Below, piece after piece: positions 25,694-35,352 of a stretch of 44,929 nt of DNA. This DNA comes from Vicingaceae bacterium (GTDB lineage Bacteria; Bacteroidota; Bacteroidia; Flavobacteriales_E; Vicingaceae). Below the pieces are notes generated by a model. That model saw only the letters and a program-made list of their open reading frames with translations, made no database searches and was not told the DNA's origin. A program made the translations under genes and the position numbers. Numbering within the stretch: the stretch's first letter is position 1; the number at the start of each line of letters is the position of its first letter. The stretch is taken from NCBI GenBank assembly GCA_028336925.1, contig JAOKVV010000011.1, positions 1-44,929 of the forward strand. The letters are read 5' to 3'.

Positions 25694-26488
25694 TTAACCT
25701 TTCCTAGCCTTTATCGCATACACCATCGGTACTTTATTTTCCCAATGTTTGATTTGGAACTTCCCTGGCTCAAACTCTACCGTATGTGAAAAACAATTGT
25801 AAGGCGAATAATCAAATTCATTTAAGGATAGAATTGACAATCCTTGGTTGATTAAGCTATTTACCACTTCTCCCAACCCATGATTCCAAGAGACATATTC
25901 TTGTTTGATTTCTGCATCTGGGTTAGTATAGGTTCCTTCTTCTGTTTCTTCGATAGCAGCATCATTGAAATAGCGGTATTTTATTTTACTAAATGCATCA
26001 TCATACATCCATACAACAGGATGAAATTCAGCAATAATAAATTCGCCCGAGGGTTTTAGAAAGTGAGAAACCACACTTGCCCATTTATTGATATCGGGCA
26101 ACCATCCAATTGTTCCATAGCTCGTAAAAACGATATCGAACTGCTCATTTAATTGATTTGGCAAATCATACACATCGCAGCAAACAAATCGAACATCGGT
26201 GTTGGTTTGTTCATTGAGCTTTATCGCGTAATCTATCGCTGCATCTGAAAAATCGACAGCGGTTACTTTTGCACCTAATCTTGCCAATGAAATAGAATCT
26301 TGCCCAAAATGACATTGCAAATGCAGTACTTTTTTTCCTTTTAATTTTCCTAAAAGCTTAAATTCAATAGAATTTAAGGAGTTTTTGCCCGCAAAAAAGC
26401 CTGATACATCATAAAAGTCAGATTCCACATGTATGGCGGTTCGTTTGTTCCAGGAGTTTTTGTTGATTGATAGGTAGTTTTCAGACAT
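25694..26488 (-). CDS. Class I SAM-dependent methyltransferase
   Basis: The 264-aa protein has a Rossmann methyltransferase core. Motif I is KVLHLQCHFGQDSISLARLG (near residue 54), the post-I acidic segment is VTAVDFSDAAIDYA, and DIVFTSYGTIGWLPDINKWA and FLKPSGEFIIAEFHPV follow. Gln-Cys-His-Phe in motif I, in place of Gly-rich residues, is seen in a recognised subset of these enzymes. The substrate is unknown. It is divergent from the MarR efflux operon, and a TAAGTTTG box (26516-26509, minus) lies 20 bp before its ATG. Nothing links it functionally to its neighbours. Confidence 0.88.
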   Translation of the reverse strand: MSENYLSINKNSWNKRTAIHVESDFYDVSGFFAGKNSLNSIEFKLLGKLKGKKVLHLQCHFGQDSISLARLGAKVTAVDFSDAAIDYAIKLNEQTNTDVRFVCCDVYDLPNQLNEQFDIVFTSYGTIGWLPDINKWASVVSHFLKPSGEFIIAEFHPVVWMYDDAFSKIKYRYFNDAAIEETEEGTYTNPDAEIKQEYVSWNHGLGEVVNSLINQGLSILSLNEFDYSPYNCFSHTVEFEPGKFQIKHWENKVPMVYAIKARKG

Positions 26489-26508
26489 TGAATAAAAATT
26501 AATGATAA

Positions 26509-26516
26509 CAAACTTA
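26509..26516 (-). promoter_or_regulatory. Candidate -7 box of the methyltransferase gene
   Basis: TAAGTTTG on the minus strand matches TAnnTTTG, 20 bp before the ATG at 26488. No good -33 element is seen. The MarR-type palindrome at 26589-26612 is about 75 bp farther upstream. Confidence 0.45.
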
Positions 26517-26588
26517 AGCTTTTCAACCTTTTTTTTTGTTTTAGGTTGATTTTTTGCTGTTTATATTATGTTTTAAATTCATCCAATA

Positions 26589-26622
26589 AATTAGTTGCAC
26601 CTGCAACTAATTAGTACTTTTG
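26589..26622 (+). promoter_or_regulatory. MarR operator overlapping the efflux operon promoter
   Basis: AATTAGTTGCA (26589-26599) and TGCAACTAATT (26602-26612) are a perfect 11-bp inverted repeat with a CC spacer, the size and symmetry of a MarR dimer site. The TTG at 26595-26597 within the left arm is spaced 17 bases from TACTTTTG (26615-26622), forming a Bacteroidota-type promoter. A dimer bound here would cover the -33 element, which fits autorepression of the operon. That the adjacent MarR protein is the ligand is inference from position. Confidence 0.75.
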
Positions 26623-26626
26623 CTGC

Positions 26627-27094
26627 TTGGAAAATAGAATCTCTTTCTTAAATGGGCTCATCATCCTACACATAGGTAAGTCAGCTAAGTTTATTAGTAG
26701 CCTCATGAAACAAGTTTTTGATCAGGCTAGTATCTCACTGACGAAAGAGCAGTTTATTGTGCTTTGTCATTTAGAAAGTGGACCGCAACCGCAGACTTCC
26801 TTAGCGATGATTACGGAGCGAGATAAAGGTTCGTTAACCAGATTGGTGCAAACATTAGAAAGAAAAAACTATGTGATTAAAAAATCCTCCAAAAATGACA
26901 ATAGGGTCAATTTTGTGGAAATAACCCAATTGGGTAACAGTATTCTTCAAAAGACAAAACCAATAGTGAATCAAGTTTTTAATGATGTAGAGCAACAAAT
27001 TTCGCCTGAAGAGCTAACCATCGCCATTAGCGTATTGGAAAAAATCCAACAGAATACTTTAAAAATTATTGAACAAAAAGAAATCAACGTTTAA
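26627..27094 (+). CDS. MarR-family transcriptional regulator of the efflux operon
   Basis: The 155 aa form a winged-helix regulator. An N-terminal helix (FLNGLIILHIGKSAKFISSL) precedes the HTH core SLTKEQFIVLCHLESGPQPQ, the recognition helix area RDKGSLTRLVQTLERKNYV, and the wing KSSKNDNRVNFVEITQLGN. The C-terminal helix completes the dimer interface. The only in-frame start after the upstream stop is TTG at 26627, since the first ATG (26705) would remove the N-terminal dimer helix. That TTG is 4 bases after the -7 box, so the message may be leaderless. Its TAA directly abuts the ATG of the adaptor gene. Confidence 0.9.
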   Translation: MENRISFLNGLIILHIGKSAKFISSLMKQVFDQASISLTKEQFIVLCHLESGPQPQTSLAMITERDKGSLTRLVQTLERKNYVIKKSSKNDNRVNFVEITQLGNSILQKTKPIVNQVFNDVEQQISPEELTIAISVLEKIQQNTLKIIEQKEINV

Positions 27095-28216
27095 ATGAAA
27101 AAAAGACAAATCATCATTATTGGTGCATCTTTATTGATCTTATCAATAGGTTTAGTTGGCATGAATATACTAGGAACCCCTGCGGAGAAAAAAGCTAAGA
27201 GTAAAAGAGCTAATGTAACAACCGTTTTTACAACGGCTGTAAAAAATGATTCAATTCCGGTGATGGTGACATCTACAGGAATGCTTGAGGCAGCAAAGAG
27301 ACTTGACCTATACAGTGAAGTACAAGGTTTGATGATTGCTGATAATGGTCGCTTTAAGGCCGGAAATACGTTTAAATCTGGAGAATTGTTAATTGGTATT
27401 CGATCCAATGATCAACAAGCGCAATTGTATGCTCAACGAAGTGTTTTTGAGAGTACCATTACCAGTATTATGCCTGATCTAAAATCCGATTTCCCCAATC
27501 ATTCTCAAGTATGGGAGGGTTATTTAAATGACTATTCCAGTGATGAGTCAGTTAAAGAGTTACCTGAAGTGACTAATGATAAATTAAAATCATTTTTAGT
27601 AGGTAGAGGGATTTACAGTAGCTACCATTCCTTGAAGAATTTAGAAATTATCAATAAAAAATATTTTATCACAGCACCTTATGATGGCGTTTTGACTACT
27701 ACTAATGTTGATGCTGGCACTGTTATTCGGCCAGGGCAGGCGTTAGGTGTATTTATACAACCCAATGTCTATGAGTTAGAAACGTCAACTGATGCTTTAA
27801 CTGCTAGTCAATTAGCTGTTGGACAGTTAGTAGAGTTGAGCATGAAGGGAATGTCAGACAAGAAATGGGTAGGAACTATTAATAGAATAGTAAAAGCGAT
27901 TGATAGGAATAGCCAAATGAATACCTTTTTTGTAAAAGTGGAAGGCAATGATTTGAAAGAAGGCATGTTTCTACAAGCCAAGGTGCAAGCAAAAAGAATC
28001 CCCAATTCATTTCAGTTATCTCGATCTGCCCTTGTAGATAAGAATAAAGTATATGTGGTAAAGGAAGGAAAGTTAGTGTTAAGAAATATCGAGAATCAAT
28101 TTTACAACCAAGATCAAGCGGTGATTACTGGCTTAAATAATGGAGAGGTAGTGTTGACAAAAGTGCCGCCTACAGCCTTTGAAGGAATGAAAGTAACCAT
28201 ATACCAAGAGCAATAG
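27095..28216 (+). CDS. RND efflux periplasmic adaptor (membrane fusion protein)
   Basis: The 373-aa adaptor has an N-terminal membrane segment (IIIIGASLLILSIGLVGM), then a barrel-sandwich domain split in two. The first half is around GMLEAAKRLDLYSEVQGLM and the second around ITAPYDGVLTTTNVDAGTVI. A beta-barrel and membrane-proximal domain follow (GQLVELSMKG, GMFLQAKVQAKRI, ALVDKNKVYVV). The insert between the lipoyl halves lacks the long, regular heptads of AcrA-type coiled coils and looks short and irregular (about residues 107-175). It bridges the RND pump to the TolC-like channel. It abuts the MarR gene and is 3 bp from the pump gene. Confidence 0.92.
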   Translation: MKKRQIIIIGASLLILSIGLVGMNILGTPAEKKAKSKRANVTTVFTTAVKNDSIPVMVTSTGMLEAAKRLDLYSEVQGLMIADNGRFKAGNTFKSGELLIGIRSNDQQAQLYAQRSVFESTITSIMPDLKSDFPNHSQVWEGYLNDYSSDESVKELPEVTNDKLKSFLVGRGIYSSYHSLKNLEIINKKYFITAPYDGVLTTTNVDAGTVIRPGQALGVFIQPNVYELETSTDALTASQLAVGQLVELSMKGMSDKKWVGTINRIVKAIDRNSQMNTFFVKVEGNDLKEGMFLQAKVQAKRIPNSFQLSRSALVDKNKVYVVKEGKLVLRNIENQFYNQDQAVITGLNNGEVVLTKVPPTAFEGMKVTIYQEQ

Positions 28217-28219
28217 GAC

Positions 28220-31200
28220 ATGAGAAATTTGATTAGCCATTTTATCAAGTATCCCGTAGCGGGGAATGTTCTTATTATAGCATTTACTATTTTAGGTTAT
28301 ATGGGAATGAAAAGCATGAAGTCGAGCTTTTTCCCGCTTCAGGATGCAAAACTGATTAATATTTCAGTGGTTTATCCCGGGGCATCTCCTCAAGAAATAG
28401 AGGAGGGAGTAGTATTGAAAATTGAAAATAATTTACGTGGACTTCTTGGAATTGATCGTTTTACTTCATCCTCTTCTGAGAACGCAGGTTCAATAATCGT
28501 GGAAGCAGAAAAAGGCTATGATATTGATGTACTATTAGCCGATGTAAAAAATGCAGTAGACAAAGTACCTTCTTTTCCGGCAGAAATGGAACCACCTGTA
28601 GTCGCTAAACAAGAAACACTAAGTAAAGCCATTACAATGGTTATAACAGGTAAATCTATTGATTTACTAACGCTTAAAACCATGGCTCGGCAAGTAGAGT
28701 CAGAATTACGAGCGATTGATGGAATTTCTCAAGTAGAGATTAGTGGCTTCCCCGATGAGGAAATCGTGGTAGCAGTAGATGAAAATGTGCTTCGCAGGTT
28801 CGACCTGAGCTTTCAAGAAGTAGCCCAAGCTATTGCACAAACGAATCTATTAATCACTGGAGGGTCGGTTAAAACAAAGGAAGAAGAATACCTGATTCGA
28901 TTGAGAAACCGAGCATACTATGCCAAAGAATTAGAGAACATTGTGATTAAAGCTTTTCCAAATGGAACACAAGTTATGCTCACCGATGTTGCCGCTGTTA
29001 GTGATACTTGGTCAGAAACGCCTAATCGTTCTTATTTTAACGGCAATCCATCTATCACTATTGATGTCAGTACCACTAATACAGAGGATTTCATTGATGC
29101 TGCTAATAAAACACTAGTATATGTTGATGAGTACAATGCAAGAAACCAGAATGTAAGTATAGAGGTTACTAGCAATCGAACCATTACCGTTATCCAACGA
29201 ACTGAGCTTTTAGTCAAGAATGGAATTCAGGGAATTGCTTTGGTACTTTTCTTTCTCTCGCTATTTCTTCGACCAAGATTGGCTGCATGGGTGGCTTTTG
29301 GCTTACCAATTTCTTTCTTAGGAATGTTTATGGTGGTTAATTACCTCGATGTAACCATTAATGTATTGTCCCTTTTCGGTATGATAATCGTTATTGGGAT
29401 TTTGGTAGATGACGGAATTGTAATTGCGGAAAACATTTATCAGCATTTTGAAAATGGAAAAACACGAGCACAAGCTGCTATAGATGGAACGCTAGAGGTA
29501 GTGCCAGCCATTACATCAGCTATTCTTACTACCATGATCGCATTTAGTACGTTCTTTTATTTAGATGGTCGTATTGGGGAGTTTTTTATGGAAGTAACCA
29601 TAGTGGTGATGCTTACCTTGGCGTTTTCTTTACTTGAAGCATTTGTCATTCTGCCTGCGCATATCGCCCACTCTAAAGTGCTTACACATGAGCAAAAAAC
29701 CTATCGCTTTAATGTGTGGGGCGATAAAATTATGAACTACTTACGTGATCGATTTTATACTCCGGTTTTAACTTGGTCACTTAACTACAAACCTGTTGCG
29801 TTGTCTATTTTGGTGGCTTTGCTAATGATGACTGTTGGCGCAATGAAGGGAGGCGTAATCAAAGGGACCTTTTTTCCAAGTATTGCAAGTGATCAGGTTA
29901 CGGTAAATTTAACGATGCCACAAGGAGTAAATCCTGCAGAAACTGATTCCTTGATTTCTATTGTTGAAGCAGCAGCTTGGGAGGTTAATAAGGAGTTTTC
30001 AGAACAGCAAGGCGATACCAATGATGTTATTGAAAATGTAATTAAGAAGTTAGGACCAGGAACAGCATCAGCTTCACTAACATTAAACTTACTACCCGGA
30101 GAACTCAGAAAAGTAGCTTCTACTGATGTGGCCAACGCTATTTTCGAAAAAGTGGGCTCATTTCCATCTGCTGAAAGTTTTGTGATCGATGGAGGATCGA
30201 ACTTTGGTGGAAAACCAGTTTCGGTATCGCTAATGGGGTATAATATCGACGAGTTAAAAGCCGCCAAAATCGAGTTAAAAGAACGATTAAAAGAAAATCC
30301 GCTGTTGCGTGATATTTTGGACAACGATCCTCAGGGAATTAAAGAAATTACCCTAGAAATGAAAGATGTAGGCTACAGTTTAGGGCTTACCTTAAACAGT
30401 TTGATGGGACAAGTGCGTAGTGGATTTAATGGTTTGCAGGTACAACGTTTTCAGCGAGGAGAAGATGAGGTAATTGTTTGGGTGCGTTATGATATTGAAG
30501 GGCGCTCATCTATTCAAGATTTGGAAGAAATGCGAATAGTGACACCGCAAGGAGATAGAGTGCCATTGAAAGAATTGGCCAACTATTCCATTCAGCGTGG
30601 AGAAATATCAATCAATCACTTAGATGGAAAAAGAGAAATCAAGGTAGAAGCCGACTTAAAAAATCCGAAAGAGAGTGCCTCTGCAATTATTGAGGAGATT
30701 AGAACGGATATTATGCCGGAGCTGATTAACAAATACCCCAGTATTTCTGCACTGTATGAAGGCCAAAACAGAGAGGCGGGGAAAGTGCAAGGTTCTGCAT
30801 CGCAAATATTTCCGATTATATTACTGTTGATTTACATCGTTATTGCGTTTACTTTTCGCTCTTACAGTCAACCTCTGTTGTTGTTACTTATGATTCCATT
30901 TGCCTTTATTGGCGTTGGTTGGGGACATTATTTCCACGACTTTCCTGTCAATATTCTATCCCTATTAGGAATTATTGCATTGATTGGTATCGTGGTGAAC
31001 GATGGGTTGGTATTTATTGCCAAGTTCAATGGTTTTCTTAAAGAAGGATTGACTTATGATAAGGCGTTGTTGGCTGCAGGAACATCACGCTTTAGAGCGA
31101 TATTTTTAACTTCTATTACCACGATAGCAGGATTATCACCATTGATTTTCGAAACGAGCCGACAAGCCCAGTTTTTAATTCCAATGGCCATTTCTATCGC

Positions 31201-31378
31201 CTATGGAATTGCCATAGCAACCGTACTAACGTTGGTAATGTTACCGATGCTTTTATCTATGAGTAATAGCGCTAAGGTATATTTATCGTGGTTCTGGGAA
31301 GGAGAGAAACCATCAAAGGAATCTGTTGAAAGAGCCGTTAAAGAAATTGAATCTGAAAAAGAAGCAAATGAATTATAA
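28220..31378 (+). CDS. RND-family efflux permease (AcrB/MexB-like)
   Basis: At 1052 aa this is a complete HAE-type RND permease with 12 predicted membrane helices in two repeats, each followed by a large periplasmic loop. The N-terminus ISHFIKYPVAGNVLIIAFTI and FPLQDAKLINISVVYPGASP are standard. The proton-relay pair Asp397-Asp398 is in ILVDDGIVIAENI. The second repeat has the equivalent GIIALIGIVVNDGLVFI helix. It exports substrates using proton motive force together with its adaptor and TolC partners. The divergence of the porter loops prevents a substrate guess. Confidence 0.95.
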   Translation: MRNLISHFIKYPVAGNVLIIAFTILGYMGMKSMKSSFFPLQDAKLINISVVYPGASPQEIEEGVVLKIENNLRGLLGIDRFTSSSSENAGSIIVEAEKGYDIDVLLADVKNAVDKVPSFPAEMEPPVVAKQETLSKAITMVITGKSIDLLTLKTMARQVESELRAIDGISQVEISGFPDEEIVVAVDENVLRRFDLSFQEVAQAIAQTNLLITGGSVKTKEEEYLIRLRNRAYYAKELENIVIKAFPNGTQVMLTDVAAVSDTWSETPNRSYFNGNPSITIDVSTTNTEDFIDAANKTLVYVDEYNARNQNVSIEVTSNRTITVIQRTELLVKNGIQGIALVLFFLSLFLRPRLAAWVAFGLPISFLGMFMVVNYLDVTINVLSLFGMIIVIGILVDDGIVIAENIYQHFENGKTRAQAAIDGTLEVVPAITSAILTTMIAFSTFFYLDGRIGEFFMEVTIVVMLTLAFSLLEAFVILPAHIAHSKVLTHEQKTYRFNVWGDKIMNYLRDRFYTPVLTWSLNYKPVALSILVALLMMTVGAMKGGVIKGTFFPSIASDQVTVNLTMPQGVNPAETDSLISIVEAAAWEVNKEFSEQQGDTNDVIENVIKKLGPGTASASLTLNLLPGELRKVASTDVANAIFEKVGSFPSAESFVIDGGSNFGGKPVSVSLMGYNIDELKAAKIELKERLKENPLLRDILDNDPQGIKEITLEMKDVGYSLGLTLNSLMGQVRSGFNGLQVQRFQRGEDEVIVWVRYDIEGRSSIQDLEEMRIVTPQGDRVPLKELANYSIQRGEISINHLDGKREIKVEADLKNPKESASAIIEEIRTDIMPELINKYPSISALYEGQNREAGKVQGSASQIFPIILLLIYIVIAFTFRSYSQPLLLLLMIPFAFIGVGWGHYFHDFPVNILSLLGIIALIGIVVNDGLVFIAKFNGFLKEGLTYDKALLAAGTSRFRAIFLTSITTIAGLSPLIFETSRQAQFLIPMAISIAYGIAIATVLTLVMLPMLLSMSNSAKVYLSWFWEGEKPSKESVERAVKEIESEKEANEL

Positions 31379-32669
31379 GAATACAACCATGATGATATTG
31401 CTGCTTGCAGGATTGTCTGCTTGGGGGCAAGAATTACTAAGTTTTGATAAAGCATTAGAACTTACTTTGGCCAACAATTATGCTATTTCTATGGCTGAGG
31501 TAACCAATAAAATTGCAGTAAATAATGCGAGTAAGGCCAATAACGACTTTTTACCAACAGTAGCGGCCTCTAGTGGCTACAATTGGACGTACTTCGATGG
31601 AGAAAACCGATTGATCACCGAAACACGACAGTTTGACGCCAATAACTCTTACAATTATAACGCTGCAGCAACGGTGAGTTATACCCTTTTTAATGGATTA
31701 GGAAGAAGGTATACTTATTTGCAGAATAAAGAATCGGCTGTATTATCACAAATGCAATTACAATTAGTAATTCAGAATACAGTAGTGGAGTTGGCCACCA
31801 TTTTTCATGAAGTGGCGCGGCTAACAGAAACATTAGACTTTTTAAATGAAGCGGTGAATATTTCTATTGATCGATTAAAGCGAGCAGAATATCAATATGA
31901 GTATGGGCAGGCTAAAAAATTGGATGTACTTAATGCAAAGGTTGATTTGAATACGGATAGTATTAATTTAATCAGTGGTTTGCAGCAATTAGAAAATGCA
32001 AAACGCGATTTAAATTTTGTGATGGGGCAAGAGGTTTCTCAAGATATTATGATAGATAATGCTATTGCCATTCGGAATGATTTGTTGAAGGATGAAGTAG
32101 TATCGGCTGCCGAAAGTCAAAATATACAGCTTAAAATTAACGCCAATAACCTTCGAATGAATGAATATGCAATTGGTGCTTCCAAATCGACTTGGATGCC
32201 GAGTATCAATGCTAATGCAGGCTATCAGTATAGAGGAACGGAAGATCCCAATGGAGCTTTTTTGATTGGATCAAGCAATTATGGCCCACAGGCAGGATTG
32301 TCGCTCAATTGGACCATTTTTAATGGAGCCAACCAAACGCAGGTAAAAAATGCAAAGCTGAATTTACTGAGCCAACAAATCGAAGGTAAATCACTAGCAC
32401 AGCAAATTAAATCACAGGCATTAAACAGTTTTACCACCTATAAAAACCAACTATTTATTCTCAACTCTCAAGCTGATAACGTTGCAACGGCTCAAGACAA
32501 TTTTAACCGAAGTAAAGAAGCGTTCACCTTAGGGCAAATCAATTCGATTGAATTTAGACAGGCTCAACTTAACCTTTTGAATGCCGAACAAGCACTTAGC
32601 GCTGCAAAGTATGATGCTAAAAATGCCGAATTTCAAGTATTGGCGGTAATGGGAATTTTGGTGGAGTAG
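31368..32669 (+). CDS. TolC-family outer-membrane efflux channel
   Basis: I chose the ATG at 31368 (433 aa) because it gives a proper signal peptide (NYKNTTMMILLLAGLSAWGQ) and overlaps the pump gene by only 11 bp, whereas the upstream in-frame start at 31326 would put 14 charged residues first. The protein has the two-fold OEP repeat: FDKALELTLANNYAISMAEV with long coiled-coil helices, then a second copy beginning around ASKSTWMPSINANAGYQYRG. It completes the tripartite efflux system by forming the outer-membrane channel and periplasmic tunnel. Confidence 0.93.
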   Translation: MNYKNTTMMILLLAGLSAWGQELLSFDKALELTLANNYAISMAEVTNKIAVNNASKANNDFLPTVAASSGYNWTYFDGENRLITETRQFDANNSYNYNAAATVSYTLFNGLGRRYTYLQNKESAVLSQMQLQLVIQNTVVELATIFHEVARLTETLDFLNEAVNISIDRLKRAEYQYEYGQAKKLDVLNAKVDLNTDSINLISGLQQLENAKRDLNFVMGQEVSQDIMIDNAIAIRNDLLKDEVVSAAESQNIQLKINANNLRMNEYAIGASKSTWMPSINANAGYQYRGTEDPNGAFLIGSSNYGPQAGLSLNWTIFNGANQTQVKNAKLNLLSQQIEGKSLAQQIKSQALNSFTTYKNQLFILNSQADNVATAQDNFNRSKEAFTLGQINSIEFRQAQLNLLNAEQALSAAKYDAKNAEFQVLAVMGILVE

Positions 32670-32722
32670 ATACCTGAGGAATACGCCTAAATCAGTATCT
32701 TCGGATTTCAAAATTTTACACT

Positions 32723-35149
32723 ATGAAATCGATCTCACAACTACTGGCTATTTCCTTACTGCTCAGCTTTTCAATTTCGGCACAAGCTCAAAAAAAGAAA
32801 AAAAATAGAGGAAAGGAAGAAGAGAAGAAAGAAACAAAAACACCTTCTAATATAAAGCCTTACGGAGAAATTATAAAGTCAACGGCGGTTTCTGATAGCG
32901 GACTTTTTGTAGTGCATCAATTGGATGAGAATTACTATTATGAAATTCCGTTTAGCCAATTAGATAAGGACATGCTGCTCGTTTCTAGAATAGCGAAAAT
33001 TCCGGAAGGACTGGGAGGAGGATACATTAACGCTGGCTCTAAAACCAATGAGCAAGTCATCCACTGGTCGCGAGTGAATAATTCAATTCATCTGAAATCC
33101 ATTTCATTTAATAATGTAGCCAATAAAGAACTGCCCATTTTTCAGTCCGTGGCCGATAACAATTATGCGCCCGTAATAGCCGCTTTTAAAATCATGGCCT
33201 TTAATGCTGATTCTACTGCTGCTGTAATTCAGGTAAATGATTTATTTTTAACTGATATCGTTGCGCTAAGCGGATTACCAAGTGGGTTACGGAAGCAATA
33301 CCAAGTAAAAGGATTAGATGCTTCTAGAAGTTTCATTAACCGCATGCAGAGCTACCCTGAAAATGTAGAAGTGCGCCATGATTTAACCTATTCGGCTAGC
33401 CAACCACCATCTGATTACAGAAGTGGAACCATTTCTATGCAAATGAGCCAATCCATGTATTTATTGCCAGAAGAACCGATGCAGCCGCGTTTGTTTGATA
33501 AGCGAGTAGGATGGTTTACCGTAAGCCAAATAGATTATGGCTCAGAAGCATTAAAATCTGACGAAAAAACATACATCAGAAAATGGAATTTGGTTCCAAA
33601 AGATAAAGAGGCTTATGTCAGAGGAGAATTGGTAGAGCCATTAAAACCGATCGTTTACTATTTAGATCCTGCTACGCCAGACAGATGGAGACCGTATTTC
33701 CGACAAGGGATTGAGGATTGGCAATCGGCTTTTGAAAAAGCAGGCTTTAAAAATGCAATCATTGCTAAAGATGCGCCTACCAAAGAAGAAGATCCAGATT
33801 GGAGCCCTGAAGATGCGCGTTATTCTACCGTGAGGTATGTGGCCACCACCACTAGAAATGCCATGGGGCCAAGTGTGAGCGATCCACGATCAGGTGAAAT
33901 TATAGAAAGCGATATCGTTTGGTATCACAACCATTTGCGATCTTACAGAAATCGGTATTTATTAGAAACTGGAGCGGCCAACGAATCGGCTAGAACACTA
34001 AATACCACCGATGAAGAAATAGGGGATATGATGCGAATGGTGATTTCTCATGAAATTGGCCATGCATTAGGTTTACCACATAATATGAAAGCAAGTTATG
34101 CCTATCCGACGGATTCATTGCGATCGCCAAGCTTTACCCAAAAGTGGGGATTGGCTTCTACCTTAATGGATTATACTCGATATAACTATGTGGCACAGCC
34201 GGGTGATGGAGACGTAAGGTGGGTAAGAATGTTGGGTCCTTATGATGATTATGCCATTAATTGGGGATATCGATACATAGCAGAGGCCAATACTCCTGAA
34301 GAGGAGAAACCAACGCTGAATGCTTGGATTAATGAAAAAGCTGGCGATCCGGTTTACTTATTTGGTGGAAGCAATGGTTTTGACCCAAGCTCCCAAACCG
34401 AATCAGTGGGCGATGATGCAGTGAAAGCAAGCACTTACGGACTCAGCAATTTAAAAATAGTGGCCCAAAACCTGAATAAATGGACGGCAACTCCGGATGA
34501 AGGCTATGAAGATTTGGAAGAACTGTATGGAGAGCTTGTGAGTGTATGGAACAGGTATGCAGGTCATGTGGTGATGAGTATAGGAGGTGTTTATGAAGAA
34601 TATTTTACCACCAACCAAGAAGGGCAGGTGTATACGCACCTTGAAAAAGCGAAGCAAGTAGAAGCCATGCAATTTTTAACCGATCACGTATTTACAGAAT
34701 CGGAGTGGTTGACCCCAAAAGACATTGTGCAGAACATTGGACCATCGGGAAGTTTTGAAAAAGTGCAAAGCATGCAAAAACGACAGTTGAATAACCTACT
34801 GAGCGAAAAACGGATGATGCGCATGATCGAAAATGAGGCATTAAACGGTGCAGAAGCTTATCGACTAACGGATATGTTGGCCGACTTGAGAAAAGGCTTG
34901 TGGTCAGAAGTATCAAGCCTAAAAAAGATAGAGGTAAATAGACGAAGTATCCAACGAAACCATGTTTTGCTTTTAGGTGAATTAGTGGATGAAGAATCTA
35001 GTTCTGATATGCAAATAGTCGCCAGAGCGGAATTAATGAAAATACAAGCCTTAGCTAAGAGCAAAGCCAATAGTTACCCCGATGGAATGGAGCGATTTCA
35101 TTTGCAGGATGTGGTTGCTTTAATAGATCAGTTGTTGGATTTGGATTAG
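32723..35149 (+). CDS. Secreted zinc metalloprotease, DUF5117/DUF5118 family
   Basis: The 808-aa protein has a signal peptide (LLAISLLLSFSISAQAQ) and a Lys/Glu-rich linker, then a DUF5118-DUF5117-like N-terminal half (SGLFVVHQLDENYYYEIPFS). The catalytic domain has HEIGHALGLPHN (His443, His447, His453), a metzincin-type zinc site, with STLMDYTRYNYVAQPGD following as the Met-turn segment. The family is common in Bacteroidota with unknown natural substrates. It begins 53 bp after the TolC gene. A poor -7 box (TATCTTCG, 32696-32703) could give separate transcription, so operon membership is uncertain. Confidence 0.9.
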   Translation: MKSISQLLAISLLLSFSISAQAQKKKKNRGKEEEKKETKTPSNIKPYGEIIKSTAVSDSGLFVVHQLDENYYYEIPFSQLDKDMLLVSRIAKIPEGLGGGYINAGSKTNEQVIHWSRVNNSIHLKSISFNNVANKELPIFQSVADNNYAPVIAAFKIMAFNADSTAAVIQVNDLFLTDIVALSGLPSGLRKQYQVKGLDASRSFINRMQSYPENVEVRHDLTYSASQPPSDYRSGTISMQMSQSMYLLPEEPMQPRLFDKRVGWFTVSQIDYGSEALKSDEKTYIRKWNLVPKDKEAYVRGELVEPLKPIVYYLDPATPDRWRPYFRQGIEDWQSAFEKAGFKNAIIAKDAPTKEEDPDWSPEDARYSTVRYVATTTRNAMGPSVSDPRSGEIIESDIVWYHNHLRSYRNRYLLETGAANESARTLNTTDEEIGDMMRMVISHEIGHALGLPHNMKASYAYPTDSLRSPSFTQKWGLASTLMDYTRYNYVAQPGDGDVRWVRMLGPYDDYAINWGYRYIAEANTPEEEKPTLNAWINEKAGDPVYLFGGSNGFDPSSQTESVGDDAVKASTYGLSNLKIVAQNLNKWTATPDEGYEDLEELYGELVSVWNRYAGHVVMSIGGVYEEYFTTNQEGQVYTHLEKAKQVEAMQFLTDHVFTESEWLTPKDIVQNIGPSGSFEKVQSMQKRQLNNLLSEKRMMRMIENEALNGAEAYRLTDMLADLRKGLWSEVSSLKKIEVNRRSIQRNHVLLLGELVDEESSSDMQIVARAELMKIQALAKSKANSYPDGMERFHLQDVVALIDQLLDLD

Positions 35150-35352
35150 TGGGGGATACCACTATTTATCAATAGACTGTGAGGTAGGTTTTGTTTTTAT
35201 TCGTCTATTTTCGAAATAACGGATTAGCAAAATGTAATTCTTCAAATTAATTTTTATTTAAAATATATAAAGAGATATGAATAAGAAAATTGAATTCTAC
35301 AATACTTTAAAAACACCTATTTGTTAAGAATATTTGAAATCAGCTTTATAGA

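Noticed and set aside
29893-30324. 143-codon minus-strand ORF within the RND permease gene
   Set aside because: It is an antisense shadow of a conserved coding region, with low-complexity Ser/Phe-rich composition and no start context.
31326-31367. Longer TolC start overlapping the pump gene by 53 bp
   Set aside because: It would place 14 charged residues before the signal peptide. The ATG at 31368 gives a standard signal sequence and an 11-bp overlap.
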